Origin: Pseudobacteriovorax antillogorgiicola
GTDB taxonomy: Bacteria; Bdellovibrionota_B; Oligoflexia; Oligoflexales; RGVZ01
Direction of reading: 5' to 3'
Assembly (NCBI GenBank): GCA_945865565.1
Contig: CAMBEK010000007.1
Span: forward strand, 25,864 to 89,863
DNA: 64,000 bases
Shown here: positions 7,472 through 16,802 of the stretch, piece by piece
Numbering within the stretch: the stretch's first letter is position 1
Layout: the number at the start of each line of letters is the position of its first letter
Translations under genes and position numbers: made by a program
The notes under the pieces: model-generated
Database searches by the model: none
Seen by the model: the letters and a program-made list of their open reading frames with translations, nothing else
Told to the model about the DNA's origin: nothing

Positions 7472-8854
7472 TCAGTGTCCCTTCACAGATCCGGCATGGC
7501 CCCGGCTGAGCGGCTTCGGCATGATCAACTTGATCTCCGAAAGCGAAATGATTGGGAAGAATTTACAGAACAGCAGGAAGAACACAAAAAACAGGCCAAA
7601 ACTGCCGATCGTGATTACGATTTCCCACAGGCCCGGCTCAAAGTGCCCCCAAGAGCCCGGCAGAAAGTCTTCGACCAAACCAGAAACGATGATGTTATAT
7701 CGCTCAAACCACATCCCCACGTTGACCAGGATGCAAATCACAAACGACACGGGAATATTGTTACGGATGCGCTTCGACCACCAGGCCAGCGGGAAGATGC
7801 AGTTACAGAACACCATGGTCCAGAAGTAGAAGGAATACGGTCCGACCGCTCGCTTCTCAAACAAGGCCCATTCATAGGTGTTTCCGCTGTACCAGGCGAC
7901 GAAAAATTCGATGCCATACGCGTAGAAAACGATCGTCGACGTCAAAAGTGTCAGCTTGATGCAGGCTTCGAGATGCTCGGGAAGGATGAACTTCTCGAGG
8001 CGGAACATCTTCCGCACAGGAATCAAAAGTGTGTAGACCATCGCACATCCGGAAAGGATCGCCCCGGCAACGAAGTACGGTGGAAAGATTGTCGTGTGCC
8101 AGCCTGGCTGCAGAGACATGGCAAAGTCCCATGACACGACGGAGTGCACGGAGAGAACGAGGGGCGTCGCCAATGCTGCTAGAAACCCGTATCCAGCCTC
8201 ATAGTGGTACCACTGCTTTGCAGTCCCTCGCCATCCAAAGGACATGAAACCATAAACGAGCCGTTTGAAACCCTTGCTGCGGTCACGGATTGTTGCCAAA
8301 TCAGGAACAAGTCCGATGTACCAGAATAAAAGAGAAACGGTGAAATAGGTCGAAATCGCAAAAACGTCCCAAACTAAAGGCGAACGGAAGTTCACCCACA
8401 TATTATTAGTGTTCGGCAGCGGCAGAGCCCAGTAGGCCCCAACCCACATCCGCCCCATGTGAATCAACGGGAAAACCCCGGCACACATGACGGCGAAGAT
8501 GGTCATCGCCTCCGCACTGCGGTTCACCGTATTCCGCCATTTTGCACGAAACAAAAACAAAATCGCAGAGATCAGAGTACCGGCGTGTCCAATACCAACC
8601 CAAAAGACGAAGTTGGTGATGTCAACTGCCCAAAACAAAGGCGGAGCAAAATTCCACACACCGAGGCCAAGGATCGTGTGAGCCGCCACAAACCCGATTG
8701 CGACTAGCAATACCGTCGCTGCAACAGCAAACGCGACATAGAAAGATGGATGAGGATTTCGCAGGTTTACCAGGATTTCGTCATTCACATCCGAAATCGT
8801 CTTTTCCCACTTAACCGTGTTGCTGTATTTCGATGCGTCAATCATTTCTGCCAT
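7472..8854 (-). CDS. actC: Alternative complex III subunit ActC (NrfD/PsrC-like quinol-binding protein)
   Basis: 460 residues, an integral membrane protein with about ten helices (first near residues 40-62), homologous to NrfD/PsrC and paralogous to ActF. Recognisable segments include FWVGIGHAGTLISAILFLF, IHMGRMWVGAYWALPLPN and FYAYGIEFFVAWYSGN, the last two being typical of the ActC quinol-site side. It sits in the membrane between the periplasmic FeS/haem subunits (ActA, ActB, ActE) and the quinone pool. The ATG at 8854 lies 39 bases after actB. Confidence 0.92.
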   Translation of the reverse strand: MAEMIDASKYSNTVKWEKTISDVNDEILVNLRNPHPSFYVAFAVAATVLLVAIGFVAAHTILGLGVWNFAPPLFWAVDITNFVFWVGIGHAGTLISAILFLFRAKWRNTVNRSAEAMTIFAVMCAGVFPLIHMGRMWVGAYWALPLPNTNNMWVNFRSPLVWDVFAISTYFTVSLLFWYIGLVPDLATIRDRSKGFKRLVYGFMSFGWRGTAKQWYHYEAGYGFLAALATPLVLSVHSVVSWDFAMSLQPGWHTTIFPPYFVAGAILSGCAMVYTLLIPVRKMFRLEKFILPEHLEACIKLTLLTSTIVFYAYGIEFFVAWYSGNTYEWALFEKRAVGPYSFYFWTMVFCNCIFPLAWWSKRIRNNIPVSFVICILVNVGMWFERYNIIVSGLVEDFLPGSWGHFEPGLWEIVITIGSFGLFFVFFLLFCKFFPIISLSEIKLIMPKPLSRGHAGSVKGH

Positions 8855-8893
8855 GAGTGCTCTCCGTCAGGTTCCCAGGAATCCGGTATCGAC

Positions 8894-11800
8894 CTAGTGT
8901 CCCTTGTGTTCTTCCGACTTGCCTTGACTGTCCTGCTTCGCACCTGTGCCGTGGGCACCGTGACCCGAGTGCAGTGAATCCCCAAAACCCTCGCGATGGC
9001 TGACCTGGGAAACGTAGCTCACGTTCGGCAGGGTCTTTAATCCGTATTCCTTCATCTCAGGATCTCCACCGAGAGCCAGATAGGAACGGCCATCCGCGCG
9101 CAACTGCGCCACCCGGCTGTTCGGATCCTTGAGATTGCCAAAAACGATGGCGTCCGAAGGACAAACTTGCTCGCAAGCGGTCCTGATCTCACCATCCATG
9201 ACCTTGCGGTCCTGGATTTTCGCCACATGCTTCGCATCCCGAATCCGCTGGAAGCAGAAATTGCACTTCTCCATGACTCCCCGGGTACGAACCGTGACAT
9301 CGGGATTCAGTGCGCGAAGGTTGCGATCCTGGAGGCGGTCGCCGATCATGTTCCAGCGATGCGTCCACCAGTTAAAGCGGCGCACCTTGTAGGGACAGGC
9401 GTTGGCGCAGTAGCGGGTGCCGATGCAGCGGTTGTAGGTCATCGAGTTGATGCCTTCCGGATCGTGCACCGTCGCAAATACCGGACAAACAGCCTCACAT
9501 GGCGCATGCGAGCACTGCTGGCACATCATTGGCTGAATCGAGACCTGAGGGTTGTTGGTGTCGCCTTCGAAGTAGCGATCCAAGCGTATCCAATGCATCT
9601 CGCGGCCGAGGTTGATTTGCTCACGCCCAACCTGCGGAATGTTGTTCTCTTGGGCGCAAGCAACCTGACAGGCTCCGCAGCCAGTGCACTTGGTCAAATC
9701 AACCGAGAGGCCCCAGCGGTAATCCACCGTGTTGTACATCGCGGGATAAAGATCTGGAACTTCATCGAGGTTATGACGCTTGTTCATTTTCTCTGCAGCC
9801 TGGGCAACACTCAGCTTTTTGACGATGTCGCGGCGATTCGCAAGGTCGTTATGCTTCTGCATTGCGGCCAACTGAAAGATTTTGCCTGTCGTGGCAACCT
9901 TCACCGTCGCACCACTCGTGACCGGCATTCCAGTTGCTGAATCAGTGCCATTGGCAAAAAGTGCCAGAGGATTTACACCATTTCCGCCACTGATCTTGCT
10001 GATGTGTTTGGCGTGACCGTTGCCACGATGGATGATCACAGCATCAGCGTGAAGGCCTGGCAAAGGATACAAGGCAGCCTGAACCGTCCCTGCCTCGCTC
10101 TCAACTTTCAGCATGTCATTCCGACGCAGGCCCATTTTCTTCGCAGTTTCTGGGTTCATTGCGACCCACGAATCCCACGTGATGGTCGTCATGGCATCGC
10201 CGACCTCTTGAAGGACTGGCTTGTTTGCGCCGCGGCCGTCGTTCAATCGGACATCAAGTGGAGCGAGAAGACGCAAGGTGCCAGCCGAAGGAAGCTTGTT
10301 CGCCTTGACAGCAACCGTCACGTCACGCAGCGAGTCGTTGCCGCGAGTCGCCAATCTGCCAACGAACCCCCGACGCAGCACTGCGCTGAAGAAGTTTTCA
10401 AAATCGCCCTTGGCATCAACCAAAGCCGCAACCGCTTTCCATCGTTCGCGGATGTAGGCGCGGTAATCGCTGTAAGGCATCGGCCGCTTCATGTGGGCCG
10501 CAATCCAAAGAAGAACGTCTTCGGTCTGGCGACTATCTGTGGTCGCCAACACCGTTGGCTGCCGCGCTGACCAGAAGCCAGCCGCCGGCTGTTCGTCGCC
10601 CCAAGACTCCAGAGAGTGATTTACCGGCAGGACATACTTTGCCAGATCATCTGTTTCCATTGGTTGGGACTGCATCGATACCACAACAGGGATTTTCGCC
10701 ACCGCCTCGGCAAAACCAAACGATGCCGGTAAGGTGAAGGCTGGGTTGGTGTCGATGATGATCAAAGCATCCAAACCGGCGGCTTCCTGGGCGAAACGCT
10801 TCAGATCGCCCGGCTTCACCGGTGAGACCATCCATCCACGATCGAGCATCAGAGCGCTACCGTAGGCGCCAATAAGCTCGTTGACGACAATTGCGGCCAC
10901 TTGAAGCGCCGTCCCTTGATCGTCAAAACTATGACTTCCACCAGCAAACACAACCGACTGGTTTTTAATCATGTCTGCTGCGAGGGTTTCAAACACAGCC
11001 TTGTCGACGCCCACCGCCTCATGACCGCCACCAAGAGTTGCGCTGTTCGCGGCAAGAATCTTCTTGGCGATGGCTTTTGCGTTGGCTGAACCTTTCGCGT
11101 CAGCACGATCCGTCAGTGCCTTCATCAGAAGCAGGATCGTCACCAGTTCAGAGTTAGGCGCGATCACATGGCGTTCATCTGCACGCCCGCCCGTCATGGT
11201 CATAGCAGCTTCGAATTGCACGAGCCTGGCCATGCTACCGGCCTTAATGTTGCGGGCATCACTGAAATTTTTCGCAAAGAATACGGGGGAAACCCCGACA
11301 TCAAGGAAATCGGATCCGATTCCAACGATGGTTTTAGCCTGACGCAAATCCACCCGCGGGAGGGCTTCAAAACCGAAAGCCAAGCTGTGCGCTTGCGCGA
11401 CGGCTGCGTAAAGGGCGTTGGATTCGTACGTATAAAGCCGGGACTCTGCACCACCGGTAGCCTTGAGCCACTCACGATAAAATTGGTGACGATGGCCTGT
11501 GGATCCATTGGTCAGTATGCCAACTTTTTTACCGGTAAAATCTTTTGCCAACATTTCGTAGGTGTCATCCCACGAGATGGAATCCGCGCGATTCCCGCGC
11601 TTGATCAGCGGCGATTTCCGACGCTCCGGGTGATAAAGGCCTTGAAGCGCAGCCTGACCCAAGGTGCATGTGCCGCCCTGGCTGATCGGATGCTCTGGAT
11701 TGCCTTCGATTTTTACCGGGCGACCTTCCTTGGTTTTAACGACAAGACCGCAACCAGAAGCGCATTCGCCGCAGGTTGTTGCATAGTTGTTTGCCACGCT

Positions 11801-12148
11801 CGGAACAAAATCAACCGGCTGGTTTACGTAGGGAATCGCCTTCTCGGCTGGACGTCGCACACATGCGGCAGAACCCGCAACCGCAGTTGCGCTGAACAAT
11901 TTCAAAAAATCACGGCGATCGAGATTCAATGACAGGGCTTTACGCGCCTCGTCCTTCTGCTCTTTCGCCGACGCGAGTGGTGCCAGCTCGGGCATCACTT
12001 CTTCAGTTTCCATATAAAGCGGGCCTGCCACCATTTTTTCGGCGGGGCGCTCGAATGGCTCGTCGACTGGTCCGAATACGACGGGGCCGCGCTCGTCCAT
12101 TTCAACTTCTGAGCCTTGCTTACCGGATTCCAGGTTGTTGATCGTCAT
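8894..12148 (-). CDS. actB: Alternative complex III subunit ActB (fused molybdopterin-like and FeS protein, Tat signal)
   Basis: 1084 residues from ATG 12148. Upstream in-frame codons would overlap actA and carry no family sequence. After a roughly 50-residue leader comes a twin-arginine motif DRRDFLKLF and a hydrophobic stretch ending AGSAAC. Residues about 90-720 resemble the molybdopterin oxidoreductase fold, with an N-terminal cysteine cluster TCGECASGCG and later GTCTLGQ. Residues about 800-1020 hold a ferredoxin-like domain with CTGCGACQVAC, CQQCSHAPCEAVC, CIGTRYCANAC and the set CNFC/CEQVC. The whole protein is the ActB1-ActB2 fusion usual in this complex, relaying electrons from quinol to haem. 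Export by Tat fits the tatA gene just downstream of the act operon. In characterised complexes ActB lacks molybdenum; that cannot be judged here. Confidence 0.92.
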   Translation of the reverse strand: MTINNLESGKQGSEVEMDERGPVVFGPVDEPFERPAEKMVAGPLYMETEEVMPELAPLASAKEQKDEARKALSLNLDRRDFLKLFSATAVAGSAACVRRPAEKAIPYVNQPVDFVPSVANNYATTCGECASGCGLVVKTKEGRPVKIEGNPEHPISQGGTCTLGQAALQGLYHPERRKSPLIKRGNRADSISWDDTYEMLAKDFTGKKVGILTNGSTGHRHQFYREWLKATGGAESRLYTYESNALYAAVAQAHSLAFGFEALPRVDLRQAKTIVGIGSDFLDVGVSPVFFAKNFSDARNIKAGSMARLVQFEAAMTMTGGRADERHVIAPNSELVTILLLMKALTDRADAKGSANAKAIAKKILAANSATLGGGHEAVGVDKAVFETLAADMIKNQSVVFAGGSHSFDDQGTALQVAAIVVNELIGAYGSALMLDRGWMVSPVKPGDLKRFAQEAAGLDALIIIDTNPAFTLPASFGFAEAVAKIPVVVSMQSQPMETDDLAKYVLPVNHSLESWGDEQPAAGFWSARQPTVLATTDSRQTEDVLLWIAAHMKRPMPYSDYRAYIRERWKAVAALVDAKGDFENFFSAVLRRGFVGRLATRGNDSLRDVTVAVKANKLPSAGTLRLLAPLDVRLNDGRGANKPVLQEVGDAMTTITWDSWVAMNPETAKKMGLRRNDMLKVESEAGTVQAALYPLPGLHADAVIIHRGNGHAKHISKISGGNGVNPLALFANGTDSATGMPVTSGATVKVATTGKIFQLAAMQKHNDLANRRDIVKKLSVAQAAEKMNKRHNLDEVPDLYPAMYNTVDYRWGLSVDLTKCTGCGACQVACAQENNIPQVGREQINLGREMHWIRLDRYFEGDTNNPQVSIQPMMCQQCSHAPCEAVCPVFATVHDPEGINSMTYNRCIGTRYCANACPYKVRRFNWWTHRWNMIGDRLQDRNLRALNPDVTVRTRGVMEKCNFCFQRIRDAKHVAKIQDRKVMDGEIRTACEQVCPSDAIVFGNLKDPNSRVAQLRADGRSYLALGGDPEMKEYGLKTLPNVSYVSQVSHREGFGDSLHSGHGAHGTGAKQDSQGKSEEHKGH

Positions 12149-12162
12149 TGGTGGTTCCTGTC

Positions 12163-12699
12163 TCAGTAGTGACACGTGATGCAATTGATGCTGGCGCCTT
12201 TTTCCTTGTGGCAGCCAATGCACCAACCCATCTGCAGGGGCGCGACTTGCTCAACCACGGCCATGTTTTGAACATTACCGTGGCAACTCTGACACTCGAC
12301 CCCCGCCTTCACATGTGGCTTGTGGGAAAAATGGGCGTACTCAGGCAAATCGTGGACCTTGACCCATTCGATCGGCTCATTTTTGTTGTACTTCTCGGTA
12401 AGCCACTTGATCGGCTCTTTATCCGTTGCGACGACTTTGTGACAGCCCATACATGTATTCATTGGGGGAATGCCGGCAGAGGCCGCACGACGCGCTGAAG
12501 AATGGCAGTATTCGCAGGGAATCTCACGCTTGCCCGCGTGAAGCGAGTGACTAAATGGAATTGGCTGCGTTGGCTTGTAGCCAACGTCATCTACGGTGTC
12601 GCCTGGCGTCCACATCCACCATGCTCGGGCCTCAGTGGAACCCGTGGTTAAACCAACTGCGACAAGGAGAACAAAGAGAGAAACCAGTTTCCGGATCAA
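12163..12699 (-). CDS. actA: Alternative complex III subunit ActA (pentahaem cytochrome c)
   Basis: 178 residues with five CxxCH haem sites: CEYCH, CMGCH, CQSCH, CIGCH and CITCH. The signal peptide is MIRKLVSLFVLLVAVGL ending near TEARA. The start is TTG at 12699, chosen because a perfect AGGAGG lies six bases upstream; the TTG at 12714 would put that sequence inside the gene. ActA is the multihaem subunit of alternative complex III on the outer face of the inner membrane. It is first of the operon actABCDEF, 14 bases before actB. Confidence 0.93.
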   Translation of the reverse strand: MIRKLVSLFVLLVAVGLTTGSTEARAWWMWTPGDTVDDVGYKPTQPIPFSHSLHAGKREIPCEYCHSSARRAASAGIPPMNTCMGCHKVVATDKEPIKWLTEKYNKNEPIEWVKVHDLPEYAHFSHKPHVKAGVECQSCHGNVQNMAVVEQVAPLQMGWCIGCHKEKGASINCITCHY

Positions 12700-12705
12700 C
12701 GCCAG

Positions 12706-12711
12706 CCTCCT
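12706..12711 (-). promoter_or_regulatory. Shine-Dalgarno AGGAGG deciding the actA start
   Basis: Minus-strand AGGAGG, six bases before TTG 12699. A strong SD paired with a weak TTG codon may set the translation level of the first act gene. The gap 12700-12823 is the shared divergent control region of actA and uvrB; no clear -35/-10 pair or LexA-type box was recognised in it. Confidence 0.6.
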
Positions 12712-12823
12712 CAATTTTGAAAAAGAGTCGGATTATTGTTAAGCATAAATGGGTGGATCGTCCAGCGATTTCAGATATATGCATGGTTTTCGTACTGCTT
12801 AAAAAAAAGGCAACTAACACTTC

Positions 12824-14899
12824 ATGACCCCAACGCCAGTGCCAAAAAACTCCATCTTCCAACTTGCCTCAAGGTATGTCCCGCAAGGGGATCAGCCCGA
12901 AGCCATCGATGGCATTTGCAAGGCACTTTCCGCCGGGGACAAGCATCATGTTCTGATGGGGGTTACGGGATCGGGCAAAACATTCAGTATGGCCAACGTG
13001 ATTGCCCAATATAACCGGCCGACCCTCGTCATGGCACCCAACAAGACCCTTGCGGCTCAACTTTTCAGCGAAATGCGGGAACTTTTTCCGCACAACGCCG
13101 TCGAATATTTCATCAGCTACTACGACTACTATCAGCCAGAAGCCTACGTTCCGAGCACAGACACCTACATCGCCAAGGATTCCGCAATCAACGAAGACAT
13201 CGACAAGATGCGCCACAACGCCACGATGGCACTCTTTGAACGCCCCGACGTCATCATCGTGGCCAGTGTCAGCTGCATCTACGGTTTGGGTTCACCGGCC
13301 AGCTACGCGAAACTTGTCGTTGAATTGGCGACGGGCCAGAAAATAGGTCGCGACCAGCTGCTTCGCGCGCTGATAGATATTCAGTACACCCGCAACGATG
13401 CGAACTTCAGCCGAGGTAACTTCCGCGTCCGGGGCGATGTCGTCGACATTCTGCCGGCAAACCAGCGCGACGAGGCCATTCGCGTTGAGTTTTTTGGACC
13501 TGAAATCGAGCGCATGGTGGTGATTGATTCTTTGACCGGAAAAACACTGCGCCGTGTCGATCACTTGTCGATCTATCCCAATAGCCATTATGTAACCGAC
13601 CGGCGGGACACGCGCCAGATCGTCAAGGAAATCCTGAAGGACCTGGGCGATCGCTTGCGGGAATTCCGCGCCCTCGGGCAAATGGCCGAGTACCAACGCC
13701 TTGAGCAACGAACCATGCACGACATTGAAATGTTTGAACACTTGGGCTTCTGCCCGGGAATTGAAAACTACACAAGATACTTGAACGGCAACCCGCCGGG
13801 GGCAGCGCCGCCAACCCTGCTGGATTATTTCCCCAAGGACTTTTTGACCATCATCGATGAAAGCCACATCACCGTCCCCCAACTCAACGGAATGTCCCGC
13901 GGCGACCGGGCCCGCAAGCAAGTCCTGGTCGACCATGGCTTTCGCTTGCCCTCTGCCCTGGACAATCGCCCCCTGAACTTCGAAGAGTTTCTCGCGCGCG
14001 TTCATCAAACGGTCTATGTCAGCGCCACACCCGCAGCATTTGAAATGCAAGCCTCAGGGGGGCGCTACAGTGAACAAATCATCCGCCCGACCGGCCTGAT
14101 TGATCCGCAAATCGAAGTGAAACCAGCCAAGGACCAGGTCGACACGCTGTTTGGAGAAATCAAAAAGACCGTTGCTGCTGGTGGCCGGATCCTGGTCACG
14201 ACGCTCACAAAAAAAATGGCCGAGGATCTGACCCTCTTCTACGCCGAGGCCGGGATTAAAGTTCGGTACCTGCACGCTGACATCGAGAGTCTGCAAAGGG
14301 TTGAATTATTGCGGGACCTGAGGCGCGGAGACTACGACGTTCTGATTGGCATCAACCTGCTGCGCGAGGGACTGGACCTGCCGGAAGTTCAGCTGGTCGC
14401 CGTCATGGACGCCGACAAGGAGGGCTTTTTGCGATCCCGCTCTTCACTGATCCAGATCGTTGGACGGGCGGCCCGAAATGTCGAAGGCCGAGTGATCTTT
14501 TTTGCAGACCGCATGACCAAATCCATCAATGAATGTATGGACGAAACCAATCGCCGCCGCGAAAAACAAATCGCCTACAACAAAGAACACAACATCAGCC
14601 CCCAAACGATTATCAAGGCTATCCCGGAAGATTTGCGCGTTATTTATGGCCTGCAAAAAGAAGACCCACCCCTGGTTGGATCTGCCGCGAAACAAAAAAT
14701 GAACGAGGTTCAATACAAGAACGTCCAGCAACTGGAAAAAGACATCACAAAAAAAACCAAGGAGATGCGCAAGGCGGCAGCAGATCTTGATTTTGAAAAG
14801 GCTGCTGGAATACGTGACGAAGTGGCCCATCTGCGGAACCTTCTGCTGAAGGCAGGAGAAGAGGCCAACGCCATCGGCGCGCATGGAGGCGAAGCGTGA
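12824..14899 (+). CDS. uvrB: Excinuclease ABC subunit B
   Basis: 691 residues, usual length. Walker A MGVTGSGKT near residue 45, the beta-hairpin YYDYYQPEAYVPSTDTYI near residue 100, helicase motif II LTIIDESH, motif VI QIVGRAARN and a C-terminal UVR motif (residues about 645-680) are all intact. UvrB is the damage-verifying helicase loaded by UvrA and handed to UvrC. The ATG at 12824 has only a distant AAGG. The stop overlaps the GTG of uvrC, so the two are translated together. uvrA is not in the window. Confidence 0.98.
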   Translation: MTPTPVPKNSIFQLASRYVPQGDQPEAIDGICKALSAGDKHHVLMGVTGSGKTFSMANVIAQYNRPTLVMAPNKTLAAQLFSEMRELFPHNAVEYFISYYDYYQPEAYVPSTDTYIAKDSAINEDIDKMRHNATMALFERPDVIIVASVSCIYGLGSPASYAKLVVELATGQKIGRDQLLRALIDIQYTRNDANFSRGNFRVRGDVVDILPANQRDEAIRVEFFGPEIERMVVIDSLTGKTLRRVDHLSIYPNSHYVTDRRDTRQIVKEILKDLGDRLREFRALGQMAEYQRLEQRTMHDIEMFEHLGFCPGIENYTRYLNGNPPGAAPPTLLDYFPKDFLTIIDESHITVPQLNGMSRGDRARKQVLVDHGFRLPSALDNRPLNFEEFLARVHQTVYVSATPAAFEMQASGGRYSEQIIRPTGLIDPQIEVKPAKDQVDTLFGEIKKTVAAGGRILVTTLTKKMAEDLTLFYAEAGIKVRYLHADIESLQRVELLRDLRRGDYDVLIGINLLREGLDLPEVQLVAVMDADKEGFLRSRSSLIQIVGRAARNVEGRVIFFADRMTKSINECMDETNRRREKQIAYNKEHNISPQTIIKAIPEDLRVIYGLQKEDPPLVGSAAKQKMNEVQYKNVQQLEKDITKKTKEMRKAAADLDFEKAAGIRDEVAHLRNLLLKAGEEANAIGAHGGEA

Positions 14900-16794
14900 G
14901 CGCAAGCAGGTTGATCCGGGATAAATTAAGCGCCTTGCCCCTCACCCCTGGTGTCTACCTCATGAAAGACACCCGCGGGACGATCATTTACGTCGGAAAA
15001 GCCAAAGCGCTGAAAAACCGGGTAGGCAGCTACTTCCAAAAGCAGCAGTTCAACATCAAGACGGCAGCCCTCGTCCGTGAAGTCATCGACTTCGAGGTCA
15101 TCTTGACCCAAACCGAAGTTGAGGCACTTCTCCTTGAACGCACCCTGATCAAACACCACAAGCCGAGATTCAACATCCTGCTTCGTGACGACAAGGAATT
15201 CCCATACCTGCGGGTTGGATTCAACGAAACCTGGCCACGCATCGAAAAGGTCCGCCGGCGAAAGGATGATGGCGCGACCTATCTCGGACCTTTTGGCAGC
15301 GCAGGCAATTTGAAAATCATGCTGGCAACAATTTACCGGATTTTTCCTTTGATCCGTTGCACACGCCATGAATTCGCAAACGTAAAACGCCCCTGCAATT
15401 ACTACCACATGAAACTTTGCCTTGGCCCGTGCACACTACCCGTCGACCGCGAAATGTATGTCGCGACCGTGCGCGATGCCGTGGCTTTTCTTCAGGGGCG
15501 TAACCGGGATCTCGTGCGCGAGCTCAAGGACAAAATGACTGCTGCCTCCGAAAATGAAAACTATGAACTTGCGGCGGGCTACCGCGATCAGTTGAAGGCC
15601 TTTGAAAAATTGACCGAGAAGCAGTCCGTCGTGGTCGGTGAAGACATCGATGCCGATGCGGTTGGGTTTTCAGTGAATGATCAGAACGCATCATTCCATG
15701 TCGTGGTCGTGCGCCAGGGCAAGGTCGTGGGGTCGGATAGTTTTACCAGCCACAGCGCCGCCAACGGAACGGGAGAAGCCCTCACCGAATTCCTGCTGCA
15801 GTATTATGACGGCCGCGCCCTGCCGCCTGAAATCCTTTTGCCTCAGACTTGGGACGACGGCGAAGCGATTGCGGATTTACAGGCAGCCCTGAAACAGATT
15901 GGCGATGATCAGCATTCCGTGATTGGAAAGCCACTTCGAATGGTGACACCCCAACGGGGAGTCCGGCGAAATCTGGTCGAGATCGCGGAAAAAAATGCTT
16001 CATTCAATCTAGGCGAAGTTGTGGACGAGTCGCAAAAGCGCCAGACAGAACTCGAGATCCTCAAAGAGAAACTGAATCTTCCCGTTTTACCCGACCGGAT
16101 GGAATGCATTGATATTTCAAACTTTCACGAGACGGCAATCGTTGCCTCAAACGTTTGCTTCATTGGCGGGAAATCCGCAAAGGACCAGTACCGGCACTAC
16201 ACGATCGAAACCGTACAGGGCGCGCCCGACGACTTTGGCAGCATGCGTGAAGTTGTCAGACGCAGGCTTGAACGTGCCCGGAAGGATGGCGACACACCGG
16301 ACCTTCTGGTGATCGACGGTGGACGGGGTCAACTTCAGGCTGCACTGGATTCGGCAAAGGAATTTCCTGATGTCCAATTGACCATTGTGAGCCTGGCCAA
16401 GAGTCGCATTGAAAAGAAAAGCAAAATGATTGGGCAAGTCATGACAACTGGCGTTCCGGAGCGCAGTTTTGAACGGGTCTTCCTGCGCCCGGACCAAGCA
16501 CCAGTGCCTCTCGCGCCAGGAAGTCCAGAGTATCGTCTGATGACACGGCTGCGCGATGAAGCCCACAGGTTTGCCATCACCCATCACCGCAAAAAACGTG
16601 CAAAGGTGCTCCAAGGTTCAACCCTCGAAACGATTCCCGGGATCGGGACAAAAATGCGGCAAAAACTTCTGGTTGAATTTGGAGGCCTTGACGGATTGCG
16701 CCGCGCCACCCTGGAGCAATTGGAAAAGGTAAAGGGCTTGCGCAAGGAGTCCGCAGTTGCCCTGCACGCATCCCTCAAGCAAGAGGAAAAATGA
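14896..16794 (+). CDS. uvrC: Excinuclease ABC subunit C
   Basis: 632 residues. The GIY-YIG nuclease domain opens the protein (PGVYLMKDTRGTIIYVGKA, residues 15-33). A UVR motif follows (ENYELAAGYRDQLKAFEKL, about 215-235), then the RNase H-like nuclease domain from MECIDISNFHE with DDFGSMREVVRRR and VIDGGRGQL, and helix-hairpin-helix motifs (TIPGIGTKMRQKLLVEFGG). It makes both incisions in nucleotide excision repair. The GTG start is fused to the uvrB stop. The stop lies 8 bases from that of the convergent hemW. Confidence 0.98.
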   Translation: MSASRLIRDKLSALPLTPGVYLMKDTRGTIIYVGKAKALKNRVGSYFQKQQFNIKTAALVREVIDFEVILTQTEVEALLLERTLIKHHKPRFNILLRDDKEFPYLRVGFNETWPRIEKVRRRKDDGATYLGPFGSAGNLKIMLATIYRIFPLIRCTRHEFANVKRPCNYYHMKLCLGPCTLPVDREMYVATVRDAVAFLQGRNRDLVRELKDKMTAASENENYELAAGYRDQLKAFEKLTEKQSVVVGEDIDADAVGFSVNDQNASFHVVVVRQGKVVGSDSFTSHSAANGTGEALTEFLLQYYDGRALPPEILLPQTWDDGEAIADLQAALKQIGDDQHSVIGKPLRMVTPQRGVRRNLVEIAEKNASFNLGEVVDESQKRQTELEILKEKLNLPVLPDRMECIDISNFHETAIVASNVCFIGGKSAKDQYRHYTIETVQGAPDDFGSMREVVRRRLERARKDGDTPDLLVIDGGRGQLQAALDSAKEFPDVQLTIVSLAKSRIEKKSKMIGQVMTTGVPERSFERVFLRPDQAPVPLAPGSPEYRLMTRLRDEAHRFAITHHRKKRAKVLQGSTLETIPGIGTKMRQKLLVEFGGLDGLRRATLEQLEKVKGLRKESAVALHASLKQEEK

Positions 16795-16802
16795 GACGCG
16801 TT

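Noticed and set aside
13292..14050. Minus-strand frame opposite uvrB (252 codons)
   Set aside because: Entirely inside a conserved uvrB; residues look random with no known motif.
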